A stretch of DNA of 64,000 nucleotides, taken from Isoperla grammatica. Its lineage: Eukaryota; Arthropoda; Insecta; Plecoptera; Perlodidae. How positions within the stretch are numbered: position 1 is the stretch's first letter; every line of letters begins with the position of its first letter. The notes under the pieces were generated by a model that saw only the letters and a list, made by a program, of their open reading frames with translations, was not told the origin of the DNA and did not search any database. Of the stretch, positions 1 to 15,029 are shown one piece after another. A program made the translations under genes and the position numbers. The stretch spans positions 6,143,348 to 6,207,347 of the forward strand of contig OX246743.1 of NCBI GenBank assembly GCA_945910005.1. Reading direction: 5' to 3'.

Positions 1-210
1 AAACAACACCGCTCTCGCAAACACCAGTCGGCTGTGAAAACAAGGGTGGTGGAGAGGCAAAGTAGCCGTGGTCGAGAAGACAAAATAGGAAAATGTTTCA
101 CGTTAGATTGATTAAAATAAACTTCTTTCAAATTATAATCTCAAAATAACTTGAACCCTACTCTATTATTTGAATTGCCTTTTTCTATCGTTTAAACATT
201 TGTATTGAAA

Positions 211-1195
211 TAACTAGGAAAACGCTCTGTGTGACGCGTTGATAAGCGAGCGTATCCGTGTCCACGAACTTTCTGGCAAAAAGTTCTCAAAGCTATCGTC
301 ATTGTTCAATGTAAGAGATAATGATAAATGTGTCGTAAACGGCCTTGTTGCTCCAGCGCCGTTAAAACACTAATATCACCATCAATGTAAGAATGTTCAT
401 ATTTGTTCATAAAACAACGATCAACAACAACCAAAACAAAAGTGACGTGGAAAGAGTGGAATCTTTATTCATATGTTGCACGTACGTCACATCTTTGCGC
501 GTGGCTGCCACATTTGTGATCAAATTTTGACGTTGCCATGGAGAAAGAATTGAAGGCTGTTGTGGTAGAACAAATAAATTCTTAGTTCTTTAAAATCCAG
601 CCTGTTTTTGAAATAAAATTGGTATGTGTGATGGTAATTTGTTATTTTTGTATTACATATTAACTTTCTAAATTTTAAATTAGGCTTATTTATTAAATTT
701 GAATAGTATTTGCCAATGATCTATAGGATTGGTCCTCCTAAATTGTGTCGCAATCATGGCCGCTGTGACGTCACGTGGGAACTATGAATTGTCATAGTTA
801 TTATACTTCCTGTCATTGTTGATTGTCCATATAAATTAAAGATTGGATTTATCATTGTCCTGTTATTTCACTACAATTTAGCAACACACATTTAATTTGT
901 ACCTACAATACTTATCGGATCGCGTTGAAATTAGTATATTCGTGACCGGACACACATATACTATAATATGGCTATCTCACATTTTGCCGCCAGTTTATTT
1001 TAGAAAAATATTTGCCAGTAACTGCAATGTAACTTTGTAGGTTTTCGAACGATTGTCACAGAACTATACACCTCCAATCCACATTGAGGCTTGTAGATGG
1101 TTCAAATTTCAAGTTGATCGGTTTCGACCGCTATTGACAACATAAAAAAAAAAAAAAAACGTAGTGCCATAAAGATTTAATGGAGACAATCGTTT
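211..1195 (+). repeat. Interspersed repeat, left copy
   Basis: Blocks at about 211-345 and 785-1190 match 56684-56800 and 56845-57450 near the other end of the window in the same orientation, including the phrases GACGCGTTGATAAGCGAGCG and AAATTTCAAGTTGATCGG. The left copy is interrupted by a separate TIR element at 467-789. No coding capacity is seen. It is probably a non-autonomous mobile element, class unknown. Confidence 0.6.
467..789 (+). mobile_element. MITE family I (CACGT/GACGTCAC termini), copy 1
   Basis: A 323-bp unit matching 1481-1806 (inverted) and 17635-17954 (same orientation). The ends are imperfect inverted repeats: the left reads ATTCATA-N-GTTGCACGTACGTCAC and the right is the complement of ATTCATAGTTCCCACGTGAC. 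It has no ORF. It sits inside the left copy of a larger repeat whose other copy (56.7-57.4 kb) lacks it, which marks it as an insertion. Confidence 0.65.
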
Positions 1196-1480
1196 CGCTC
1201 AATAATTTTGCTAAATAAATTTGTATGAATAACTCCCCATTGTGACTCACCCCCCTCATCCTGCCAGATGTGTTTGATGTGTACTACTGTCCTGTACTTC
1301 AGCTGCAGTACTACAGAAGAATACAATAAAGAAACACTTTTGTCTCTCACACACTCTTTTTATGGTTTACAAAACCACACACAATCACTTTCATCAACTT
1401 AAGGGTTGGGGGGGGGGGGGGGGGGGAGACAGGCCTATGTGATAAAAAAAATCTATTTCGTGGTAGCAAATTCGTCTTGT

Positions 1481-1806
1481 ATTCTCATAGTTCCCACGTG
1501 ACGTCACAGCGGCCATGATTGCGTCACAATTGATGAGGACCAATCCTAGATCATTGGCAAATACTATTCAAATTCGATAAATAGCCTAATTTAGAATTTA
1601 AAAAGTAAGCTTGAGTAATAAAAAAAGTTAAAAATTACGACACATACCAATTTTATTTTAAAAAAAAACACGCTGAATTTTAAAGAACGAAGAATTTCTT
1701 TGTTCTACCACAACAGCCTTCAATTGTTTCTCCATGGCAACGTCAAAGTTTGATCACAAATGTGGCCGCCTCACGCAAAGATGTGACGAATGTGCAACCT
1801 ATGAAT
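1481..1806 (-). mobile_element. MITE family I, copy 2 (inverted)
   Basis: Inverted copy of the 467-789 element, beginning at the TTCCCACGTGACGTCAC terminus and ending near CAACCTATGAAT. Together with copy 1 it forms a large inverted pair around a ~690-bp spacer. The spacer holds a G homopolymer of about 20 nt near 1407-1426. Short ORFs inside are not coding. Confidence 0.65.
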
Positions 1807-2550
1807 TGAACTTTTAACTTTAAACCTACATTTGTTGTCGCTAATAAGACAGTTGTGACGTCACGTGAATACTCCACATTGTTGTAAATAATTACATGAA
1901 AAGTGTTTTTAATATTGTGATAATTCCCACTGTACAGAATGGGACAATAATTTTCGTGGTTGACATTTACGGATGCAATGTTAATTAACAGAGGATTTTC
2001 ATAACGCAGCAATTGTGTTGGAAGCAATATAAATTAGTGAGGAACTCGACCAATTAAAACAAATTCGTTCACGGAAATTAACAACGGTGTTACGATGTTG
2101 CCTTGTTGAATGTACATTTCAATTTACCGGTAGCAAAACGCCAGTTTTCGTTCAAATTAGAATTCGATCATCAGTGATGGAAGAGAGATACGAACGCAAA
2201 TTGATATTGTCGACCGTGGTTTGTTGACCTCGTGGGTTGTTGACAAATCAGTCGCTTGGAGCGCTGAAGAGTGACGAACTGGAGCGCTCGCTGCGGGAAC
2301 TATTGGTATTATTTATGACTGAATAGCGCTCGATTGGTTCATGACCAGGGATGTATGACAACTAGAGAGAGTGAGACACAGAGTGGGTTCTATAAAAGAT
2401 ACAGGGTCTGCAAAAGTTGAGGGCTTAACTATGTTGATTCTTACATCTGTATCTTTCTGGAAACATCTTTAAAATTGAACCATCTGTCAAATACTGTACC
2501 ATAATATTCTTTATATTCACTTGACGTCACTGACATTGTTGGCGGTCTAT
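1807..2550. other. No recognisable gene
   Basis: AT-rich sequence with only short, low-complexity ORFs on either strand. I see no splice-bounded coding segment, RNA gene or tandem repeat. Confidence 0.5.
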
Positions 2551-2850
2551 AGGGTACGCACAACACCAAAACACAACAATTAAACAAATTAATTGAGCCG
2601 ATGGACAAACAATTGCTGTCCAAAAAAAAAGAATATTAAGTTCTGAAGTTGTAAAAAACAAACGCCTAGAACGTTTACAAACTTTCAGATAGTTGCTGTC
2701 CATTACTGAACATAAGTTTTAACTGGCGAGCAGTTACTATCGTTACAACTAATCGTTTCTCCTCTTATTTGCAAAGATATTTCTTTGATAGTTTGTTGTT
2801 TGCCCACCAGTTTAATTCTTTTATTTCATTTTTGTAGTTCGGCTGTTACG
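2551..2850 (+). mobile_element. MITE family II, diverged copy
   Basis: Diverged relative of the 3421-3726 element. It shares the CAACACCAAAA-CACAACAAT-AAACAAAT start, the internal GGCGAGCAGTT block and a degenerate inverted end near TTTATTTCATTTTTGTAG. No coding capacity. Confidence 0.5.
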
Positions 2851-3420
2851 TCAGTTGCACATTCCCTATTCCCGTACATGAGGTATTGCAGTTCCTACAC
2901 ATAGAGGCCACCATCCCGTACACAAGTCATTGTTGTAGACAAACAAATGACTGTATTGCATACCAAGAATACCATTGTTGCTTGGTGGTTGCAAAGTTTG
3001 CAGTGGACGGGCATTCTGTTGTTTCGGAATAACTAAAAATGAGATTAAGTAAGTTTCAAATATTCTTATCGTTACGAGAAAGTAGTGTAATTAATTTACA
3101 ATTTCGCCGAGCGAGCAGAGGTTTACTTCTTCACATTTTTCTCAAACTTGCCAAAATCGTTTAGGTCCAGAACATTCAAATACGCTGTAACTTTCATATG
3201 CCATCAAAAATAGGAACTTCTTGTTTTAATATGTGTTATATATACAATATGCCTAGTCCGATGAAGGGTTTGAAACAAACAAATTTCCGAACCAAAACCG
3301 TTATCCAAGTTATTTTGTTTTCATTGTCTTCCAGACATTATTGGAGTTATTTGATTTGATTTTGTGTTGAATTAACTCAAAAATCAAAAAAATTCATATT
3401 TAGTAACTTGTGCATCTATA

Positions 3421-3726
3421 GGGCACTAGCAACACCAAAAGACAACAATGAAACAAATGAATTGAATCGATGGACCAACAACAAGCTGTCAACAAATAAT
3501 TTCTTCTTATTTTGGAAAACAAAACAAAACAAAAAACAAACAAATACACATACAAAACTTTCACTTTGTCTTTGTCTATCATTATAAGTTTTAAATGGCG
3601 AGCAGTTTCTATTGCTACACTTGTTTTTATTTCTATGATTGCAATTTTATTATTTTGACAGCTGATTGTTTGTCCATCAGTTCAAATCATTTGTTTCATT
3701 GTTGTCTTTTGGTGTTGCTAGTGCCC
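3421..3726 (+). mobile_element. MITE family II, intact copy with ~55-bp TIRs
   Basis: A 306-bp element whose first ~55 bp (GGGCACTAGCAACACC then AAAGACAACAATGAAACAAA) return in inverted form at 3671-3726. The internal part has the GGCGAGCAGTTTCTATTGC block also present in the copy at 20013-20302. It is non-coding and probably mobilised in trans by an unidentified DNA transposase. Confidence 0.7.
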
Positions 3727-4310
3727 TGACTTAAGTTTAACATTTATATCTGACACTTATACGTCTGGTTTAGCACTTATAGTTGGAAATAATCGATATA
3801 AGCATCTATGGTGCGCAACGCATCTCTATTATCTACTTCTATGATGAAGACAGTTCACTTGTCTCGTTACCACAACTAATTGCAGTGTTCAGAGTTCGCC
3901 CCACCTACCCTGGTTCTCATTACAACTCATACGAGCCTCAAAGTAATTAACTCGTCTTCATCATCCCCTCATTCCGTCAGCAACATTCCCCCCCTCCCCC
4001 CCCTCAATCTCTGCAGGCCAATTAACGGCTGACATTGCTTATTACAGCTCTTTGAGGGTAATTACATGGTAACATACTTTCTTGCGTAGATACGTCAGCT
4101 CTGATGTGTGGCAGGGATACTCAGGCGGGTCGCTGGTTCGATGCTTGACAATGGCCATTCAGACAAGACAAGGTCATAAAGGTTAATGCGAAGGACATGG
4201 TAACAAACGTTTGACACAGGTACCCGCAGGGTGGGTGGGAGAAAATGGTACAACTTTACAAAAGTACATGTTTCAAATAACATTATCATTATTTATTTCA
4301 TTTATTTATT

Positions 4311-4393
<83 letters not shown>

Positions 4394-4406
4394 TTTTTTT
4401 TTATTA

Positions 4407-4467
<61 letters not shown>
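4311..4467. repeat. (ATT)n microsatellite, left flank of retrotransposon
   Basis: About 150 bp of ATT units with a short T-rich interruption near 4392-4410. It lies directly against the 3' end of the minus-strand retrotransposon remnant, whose other end abuts a second (ATT)n tract at 7009-7140. Poly-Ile and poly-Tyr ORFs through it are artefacts. Confidence 0.9.
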
Positions 4468-4468
<1 letters not shown>

Positions 4469-4589
4469 TTATTGTTGCAATACATACAAACTCGGTCAAA
4501 ACCGGCATAAACATGTTGTACGGACACAAATGTCAAGTATTTCCATGTGTTTACCTTATTAAAATCTACTTAGAACTACTTAATATATC

Positions 4590-4670
4590 TTCTTCTTCTT
4601 CTTCTTCTTCTTCTTCTTCTTCTTCTTCTTCTTCTTCTTCTTCTTCTTCTTCTTCTTCTTCTTCTTCTGC
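4590..4670. repeat. (TTC)n microsatellite in the retrotransposon 3' tail
   Basis: About 27 TTC units. The 15-bp sequence ACTACTTAATATATC occurs immediately before it (4575-4589) and again at 4696-4710, so the microsatellite and about 25 bp beside it are bracketed by a direct repeat. This fits either a small secondary insertion with target-site duplication or an unequal duplication. Confidence 0.85.
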
Positions 4671-4858
4671 TTCTCAAATGCCCACATTTGGCTATACTAC
4701 TTAATATATCATTGTCCACATTATTTTTTCCAAACCGAACTGTGGATGCTATGTACGGTCGTGGCCGATTTGTACTCATCCCAGCATTCGCTCTTTGTAC
4801 GGTGGAAACCACGAAAACCACCATCGGGATGGAGAACTTCTTGAAGTCTTCATTCTTC

Positions 4859-5512
4859 TTAGTTCAAAAATTTTCGCACTATCCTACACGTGTTCAAAAT
4901 AATTGCTTTTTGCATCTCGATGTATATGTTCGGTTGGAGACCAATTAGTTTAATACTGTCATGGAGTTCACGTGGAACAATGCCATTTGCTGATATAATT
5001 AACGGTATAACAGTTACATTATTCTGCTTCCACAACCTTTTTATTTCAATAGATAATTCCTTATATCTGTTTATCTTTTCCCGCCAAGTTGTCTCTACAT
5101 TGTGGCATAAAGGGACGGCAACATCAATTAAAATCGTTTCTTGTTTCTTCTTGTCAATAAATATAATATCCGGTCTATTGTGATGTATGGTTTGGTCTGT
5201 AATAACTGCCCGGTCGTAATATAATTTGTAGTCTTTACTATCTAATACCTTTTCAGGCTTGTATTTGTAATACGCAGTGGTTGTGTTTATAAGTTTATAC
5301 TTCATGGCTAATTTTTGATGTACAATGTTTGCAACTTGGTTATGCCTATGAAGATAATCTGTTTGACAAAGCATTTTGCACCCAGATACGATATGTTCAA
5401 TTGTTTCGCCGTTCAAATTACATTTTCTACATTTATCTTCCACTGTGACGTCTTTCAGTATGTATTTTTTGTAATTGTTAGTCTTGATTACTTTATCTTG
5501 AATAGCGATCAT
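4859..5512 (-). pseudogene. Retrotransposon C-terminal region: CCHC knuckle and PD-D endonuclease
   Basis: A 217-residue open segment. Residues 28-45 form a C-x2-C-x8-H-x4-C knuckle. Residues 113-130 read RPDII...ILID, with D115 and D130 matching the PD-x(n)-D core of the restriction-like endonuclease that nicks target DNA in R2-type elements. The C-terminal NTCRIVRKFL resembles the conserved end of these proteins. The frame remains open upstream of the Met to about 5600 (phrase ASNKWLTSGDIFSETEGF), so the Met is not a real start. This is the same protein as the RT segment at 5566-7008, separated from it by a frameshift, and is not an independent gene. Confidence 0.75.
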
Positions 5513-5565
5513 AAATCCCTCTGTTTCGCTGAAAATGTCCCCGGACGTTAACCATTTGTTCGATG

Positions 5566-8599
<3,034 letters not shown>

Positions 8600-11500
8600 C
8601 CACCAGGGAACCGATCACAGCAATATATGTGACGTATGAGCATTCTGTGAGCTCACTGGAGTGTTGGAGTGAAGCCGGCTACCCTGCATCCAATACTCTG
8701 GCTGCCTGTGTGTCTATCTGTATGTCTATCTGTATGTCTATCTGCCCCAGGGAACCGATCACAGCAATATATGTGACGTATGAGCATTCTGTTAGCTCAC
8801 TGGAGTGTTGGAGTGAAGCCGGCTACCCTGCATCCAATACTCTGGCTGCCTGTGTGTCTATCTGTATGTCTATCTGTATGTCTATCTGCCCCAGGGAACC
8901 GATCACAGCAATATATGTGACGTATGAGCATTCTGTGAGCTCACTGGAGTGTTGGAGTGAAGCCGGCTACCCTGCATCCAATACTCTGGCTACCCTGCAT
9001 GTCTATCTGTGTGTCTATCTGTATGTCTATCTGCCCCAGGGAACCGATCACAGCAATATATGTGACGTATGAGCATTCTATGAGCTCACTGAAGTGTTGG
9101 AGTGAAGCCGGCTACCCTGCATCCAATACTCTGGCTGCCTGTGTGTCTATCTGTATGTCTATCTGTATGTCTATCTGCCCCAGGGAACCGATCACAGCAA
9201 TATATGTGACGTATGAGCATTCTGTTAGCTCACTGGAGTGTTGGAGTGAAGCCGGCTACCCTGCATCCAATACTCTGGCTACCTGTGTGTCTATCTGTAT
9301 GTCTATCTGTATGTCTATATGCCCCAGGGAACCGATCACAGCAATATATGGGACGTATGAGCATTCTGTGAGCTCACTGGAGTGTTGGAGTGAAGCCGGC
9401 TACCCTGCATCCAATACTCTGGCTACCCTGCATGTCTATCTGTGTGTCTATCTGTATGTCTATCGGCCCCAGGGAACCGATCACAGCAATATATGTGACG
9501 TATGAGCATTCTATGAGCTCACTGGAGTGTTGGAGTGAAGCCGGCTACCCTGCATCCAATACTCTGGCTACCCTGCATGTCTATCTGTGTGTCTATCTGT
9601 ATGTCTATCTGCCCCAGGGAACCGATCACAGCAATATATGTGACGTATGAGCATTCTATGAGCTCACTGGAGTGTTGGAGTGAAGCCGGCTACCCTGTAT
9701 GTCTATCTGTATGTCTATCTGTATGTCTATCTGTATGTCTAGCTGTATGTCTATCTGTATGTCTATCTGTATGTCTAGCTGTATGTCTATCTGCCCCAGG
9801 GAACCGATCACAGCAATATATGTGACGTATGAGCATTCTGTTAGCTCACTGGAGTGTTGGAGTGAAGCCGGCTACCCTGCATGTCTATCTGTATGTCTAT
9901 CTGTATGTCTATCTGCCCCAGGGAACCGATCACAGCAATATATGTGACGTATGAGCATTCTGTTATCTCACTGGAGTGTTGGAGTGAAGCCGGCTACCCT
10001 GCATGTCTATCTGTATGTCTATCTGTATGTCTATCTGCCCCAGTGAACCGATCACTGCAATATATGTGACGTATGAGCATTCTGTGAGCTCACTGGAGTG
10101 TTGGAGTGAAGCCGGCTACCCTGCATCCAATACTCTGGCTGCCTGTGTGTCTATCTGTATGTCTATCTGTATGTCTATCTGCCCCAGGGAACCGATCACA
10201 GCAATATATGTGTCGTAATAGCATTCTGTGAGCTCACTGGAGTGTTGGAGTGAAGCCGGCTACCCTGCATCCAATACTCTGGCTGCCTGTGTGTCTATCT
10301 GTATGTCTATCTGTATGTCTATCTGTATGTCTATCTGCCCCAGGGAACCGATCACAGCAATATATGGGACGTATAAGCATTCTGTGAGCCCACTGGAGTG
10401 TTGGAGTGAAGCCGGCTACCCTGCATGTCTATCTGTATGTCTATCTGTATGTCTATCTGCCCCAGGGAACCGATCACAGCAATATATGTGACGTATGAGC
10501 ATTCTGTTATCTCACTGGAGTGTTGGAGTGAAGCCGGCTACCCTGCATGTCTATCTGTATGTCTATCTGTATGTCTATCTGCCCCAGTGAACCGATCACT
10601 GCAATATATGTGACGTATGAGCATTCTGTTATCTCACTGGAGTGTTGGAGTGAAGCCGGCTACCCTGCATGTCTATCTGTATGTCTATCTGTATGTCTAT
10701 CTGCCCCAGTGAACCGATCACTGCAATATATGTGACGTATGAGCATTCTGTGAGCTCACTGGAGTGTTGGAGTGAAGCCGGCTACCCTGCATGTCTATCT
10801 GTATGTCTATCTGTATGTCTATCTGTATGTCTATCTGCCCCAGGGAACCGATCACAGCAATATATGTGACGTATGAGCATTCTGTGAGCCCACTGGAGTG
10901 TTGGAGTAAAGCCGGCTACCCTGCATCCAATACTCTGGCTGCCTGTGTGTCTATCTGTATGTCTATCTGTATGTCTATCTGCCCCAGGGAACCGATCACA
11001 GCAATATATGTGTCGTAATAGCATTCTGTGAGCTCACTGGAGTGTTGGAGTGAAGCCGGCTATCCTGCATCCAATACTCTGGCTGCCTGTGTGTCTATCT
11101 GTGTCTCTCTGTATGTCTATCTGTATGTCTATCTGCCCCCGGGGAACCGATCACAGCAATGTATGTGACGTATAAGCATTCTGTGAGCCCACTGGAGTGT
11201 TGGAGTGAAGCCGGCTACCCTGCATGTCTATCTGTATGTCTATCTGTATGTCTATCTGCCCCAGGGAACCGATCACAGCAATATATGTGACGTATGAGCA
11301 TTCTGTTATCTCACTGGAGTGTTGGAGTGAAGCCGGCTACCCTGCATGTCTATCTGTATGTCTATCTGTATGTCTATCTGCCCCAGTGAACCGATCACTG
11401 CAATATATGTGACGTATGAGCATTCTGTGAGCTCACTGGAGTGTTGGAGTGAAGCCGGCTACCCTGCATGTCTATCTGTATGTCTATCTGTATGTCTATC

Positions 11501-12360
11501 TGCCCCAGGGAACCGATCACAGCAATATATGTGACGTATGAGCATTATATGAGCTCACTGGAGTGTTGGAGTGAAGCCGGCTACCCTGCATGTCTATCTG
11601 TATGTGTATCTGTATGTCTATCTGCCCCAGGGAACCGATCACAGCAATATATGTGACGTATGAGCATTCTGTGAGCCCACTGGAGTGTTGGAGTGAAGCC
11701 GGCTACCCTGCATCCAATACTCTGGCTGCCTGTGTGTCTATCTGTATGTCTATCTGTATGTCTATCTGCCCCAGGGAACCGATCACAGCAATATATGTGA
11801 CGTATGAGCTTCTGTGAGCACACTGGAGTGTTGGAGTGAAGCCGGCTACCCTGCATCCAATACTCTGGCTACCTGTGTGTCTATCTGTATGTCTATCTGT
11901 ATGTCTATCTGCCCCAGGGAACCGATCACAGCAATATATGTGACGTATGAGCATTCTGTGAGCCCACTGGAGTGTTGGAGTGAAGCCGGCTACCCTGCAT
12001 CCAATACTCTGGCTGACTGTGTGTCTATCTGTATGTCTATCTGTATGTCTATCTGCCCCAGGGAACCGATCACAGCAATATATGTGACGTATGAGCATTC
12101 TGTGAGCTCACTGGAGTGTTGGAGTGAAGCCGGCTACCCTGCATCCAATACTCTGGCTGCCTGTGTGTCTATCTGTATGTCTATCTGTATGTCTATCTGC
12201 CCCAGGGAACCGATCACAGCAATATATGTGTCGTATGAGCATTCTGTGAGCTCACTGGAGTGTTGGAGTGAAGCCGGCTACCCTGCATCCAATACTCTGG
12301 CTGCCTGTGTGTCTACCTGCTGGTCTATCTGTATGTCTATCTGTGTGTCTATCCGTCTAT
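8600..12360. repeat. Composite satellite, ~122/144-bp units with embedded 12-bp repeats
   Basis: About 28 head-to-tail units. Each has a conserved core (GAACCGATCACAGCAATATA, then GTGACGTATGAGCATTCTG and GAGTGTTGGAGTGAAGCCGG) followed by a variable number of the 12-mer TGTATGTCTATC. Long units carry an extra CATCCAATACTCTGGCTGCC segment; short units lack it. The tandem ORFs of 60-190 residues read the repeat and show no domain. It decays at 12360-12535 into irregular CTGT/CTAT repeats. Confidence 0.9.
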
Positions 12361-12786
12361 CTTCTTGCTTTTAAGTCAATCTACATGACTGCCCGTTTGT
12401 TTGTCTGTCTACCTGAAAAGTTATTGTTCTGTATGTCTGTCAGAATGGTTGGCTGCCTAACTGTTTGACCATCCGTCTATCTGCATGTCTGTCTGTCTGC
12501 ATGTCTGTCTGTCTGTCTGTCTATCTGCCTGTCATGCCTGTCCTCCCATCTTGCATCGTGGCCTGGCAATGATGAATACTTTGTCTCTGAAGTGGAGTGA
12601 GTCTCACTGGACTGAATGTTCTGAGTTACTAGTTCAATGCTGCTCCGAATCAATATAATACTTTCCCTCACGTGATGTACGATAACACGTGCTTCTTGTT
12701 CTAGACATAATACAGACGAGGCTTGATGGGCTGAGGTTTGGATTTGGGCCTCTTCCCTCGTTGTTCATAAATTAGCAGTTATTATC

Positions 12787-13185
12787 TGGAATATTTTTAT
12801 AATTTAATGCATTTTTCCACTCATTATCCATGCCACATACACATATTTCAGCTTTTTTTGGTATCTGTACTTAAAATTTGTTTTCAATATTTTCAATACA
12901 AAAAAAGATAATTTGGTTTTCATAATGTCATTGTTAGTTATAAAATTAGAGAGCCATAGAATTTTCAAACCTGATTATATATGTATACTGGAATATAAAT
13001 ATTTTTAAAGCATTTTTCCAATCATTATCCATGCCACATACATTTATTTATGCTTTTTTTGGTATACCTGTATTAAAATTTTGTTTTCAATATTTTCAAT
13101 ACAAAAATATAATTTGCTTTTCATTATGTTAATGTGAGTTTTAAAATTAGAGAGCTATAGAAATTTTCAAACCCGATTATATAGA
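12787..13185. repeat. Two-copy ~202-bp tandem duplication
   Basis: Segments beginning near 12787 and 12989 align along their lengths, sharing GCATTTTTCCA-TCATTATCCATGCCACATAC, the TTGTTTTCAATATTTTCAAT block and AAAATTAGAGAGC. It is AT-rich and non-coding. Confidence 0.75.
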
Positions 13186-13804
13186 TAACTGAATGTATTC
13201 TGGTGTGAACAAAGTGAACTAATACTCAGGTGATGTTGGCCTGTCAGGTGTTGAGCTAGAATGGCGCCCGCAGCGCTATCTCTTGACGGTTTATGTGGCC
13301 GCTCCTGTGACCGCCACGTTAAGCATATTCCCCCGTGGGCGCATCCCTCATGCGTGCGGCTATTACTCCACGCGTGTTTGTTTGTTTACTCTGGTTCCTG
13401 CTTTATCGGCTCCGAGTAGTCCCGCGCAATCTCGAATGTAAATAGAATAATCCCCATTGCTCTGGCTGCGGACAATGACTGTAACATAGGGAAGCACGGG
13501 TATGAAATATTTGATGGGAATTTTATATTATCTCCATTTTGCACATAATAATAAGGTTTACAATCCCTGGATTCTATCAATTATTTTCTCTTTTCAGTCA
13601 GTATTTTCATATCCAGTATAAATAAGTTTCAATAGCCTGGATCATCTGGATTATTATTTAGAATGCAGTCATTGGCATGGAAACTGATACCATCCGGGTG
13701 GGACATTTTTTTCACATTGATTATGTTACGAAACAAATATCTCCTATAACAGCAATCGTAAAAAGAATCTCCATAGTAATTCGCGAATCCACCCTCAAAA
13801 ACCT

Positions 13805-14325
13805 ATATAAACATATAACATAGTGTGGGGCACGGCCATCAATTCAAAACTGAAACAGTTATGTGTCCTTCTGAATAGAGCTATTCGTAATACCTTCAAC
13901 TATCGCTGGGAAATGCATCGCATAGATATGTTCAGTATTAATCATATTTTACATATCAAACTTATCAATAAGTATCTTACTCTAACATTCACAACATGAT
14001 ACATAGGCCTAAATATTATATGACAAATCTTTATAACATACTCATTAATAAACTTTCTCATAACACCCGAACAAAGAATAACATTTTCATTGAAAATGTT
14101 AACACCAGTAAGTTTGGTTGTTCAAACATAAACCATCAGGGTTATATCCTCTACAATAAGCTTCCATCTTCAGTAAAATCCACGCCTTCTGCTTTTGAAA
14201 GATATTATGCAAAACACTTATTAGCAAGACAACTTTTACTACCAACCCACCGCAATACCATCATAAATAACTTAATGATGTGTTATTATAAGAGTCAACC
14301 AATTGAAGTCAGTAAATATTATTAG
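13805..14325 (+). pseudogene. Non-LTR retrotransposon (LINE) RT C-terminal remnant
   Basis: Two adjoining plus-strand reading frames resemble the C-terminal end of CR1/L2/RTE-type LINE polymerase proteins. The first (about 13818-13990) reads NIVWGTAINSKLKQLCVLL, then NRAIRNTFNYRW. The second (13996-14325) includes HNTRTKNN and an aromatic-rich GYILYNKLPSSVKS segment, a pattern typical after the thumb of such RTs. A stop plus frame change near 13990 separates them. RT catalytic motifs are absent, so this is a 5'-truncated dead fragment. The assignment rests on my recollection of family patterns. Confidence 0.55.
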
Positions 14326-14739
14326 CTTTGACTATATTTTTGTTGACTCGCTGTATGCTTTATCTGTAGATAATATTTGCTTTCCCTTCTCGTTGTTTTT
14401 GATGAAGCTCGTGAAAATATTTTTTCACGCATCCTGTTTTAGGTTTCTCTTAGTGATAAATGTACATACATTTCCTGGTCGTACGCCGTAGGACCATGTT
14501 CGTTAAGGGGGGGCGCTGGCGGTACCAACACACCCGCGCATCGCTATTATTATTTCAGTGCTGTAAAACCATTAGACTCGCAAAGTTTTGCTGTTCCGGA
14601 AATATATACCGCCGGTTCTATTATACCTACTCTAGAGGACGAAAAATATGAACACAGAAAATATGACATCACTAATTAGTAATTATGAAGGGATTATAAA
14701 TGGGTATTTTGCGAATGTCACGTCTCGCCTCTCTGTGTG

Positions 14740-15018
<279 letters not shown>

Positions 15019-15029
15019 GTCTCTGTAAC

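Noticed and set aside
4211..4824. Poly-Ile, poly-Tyr, poly-Ser and poly-Arg ORFs
   Set aside because: They are readings of (ATT)n and (TTC)n microsatellites on both strands.
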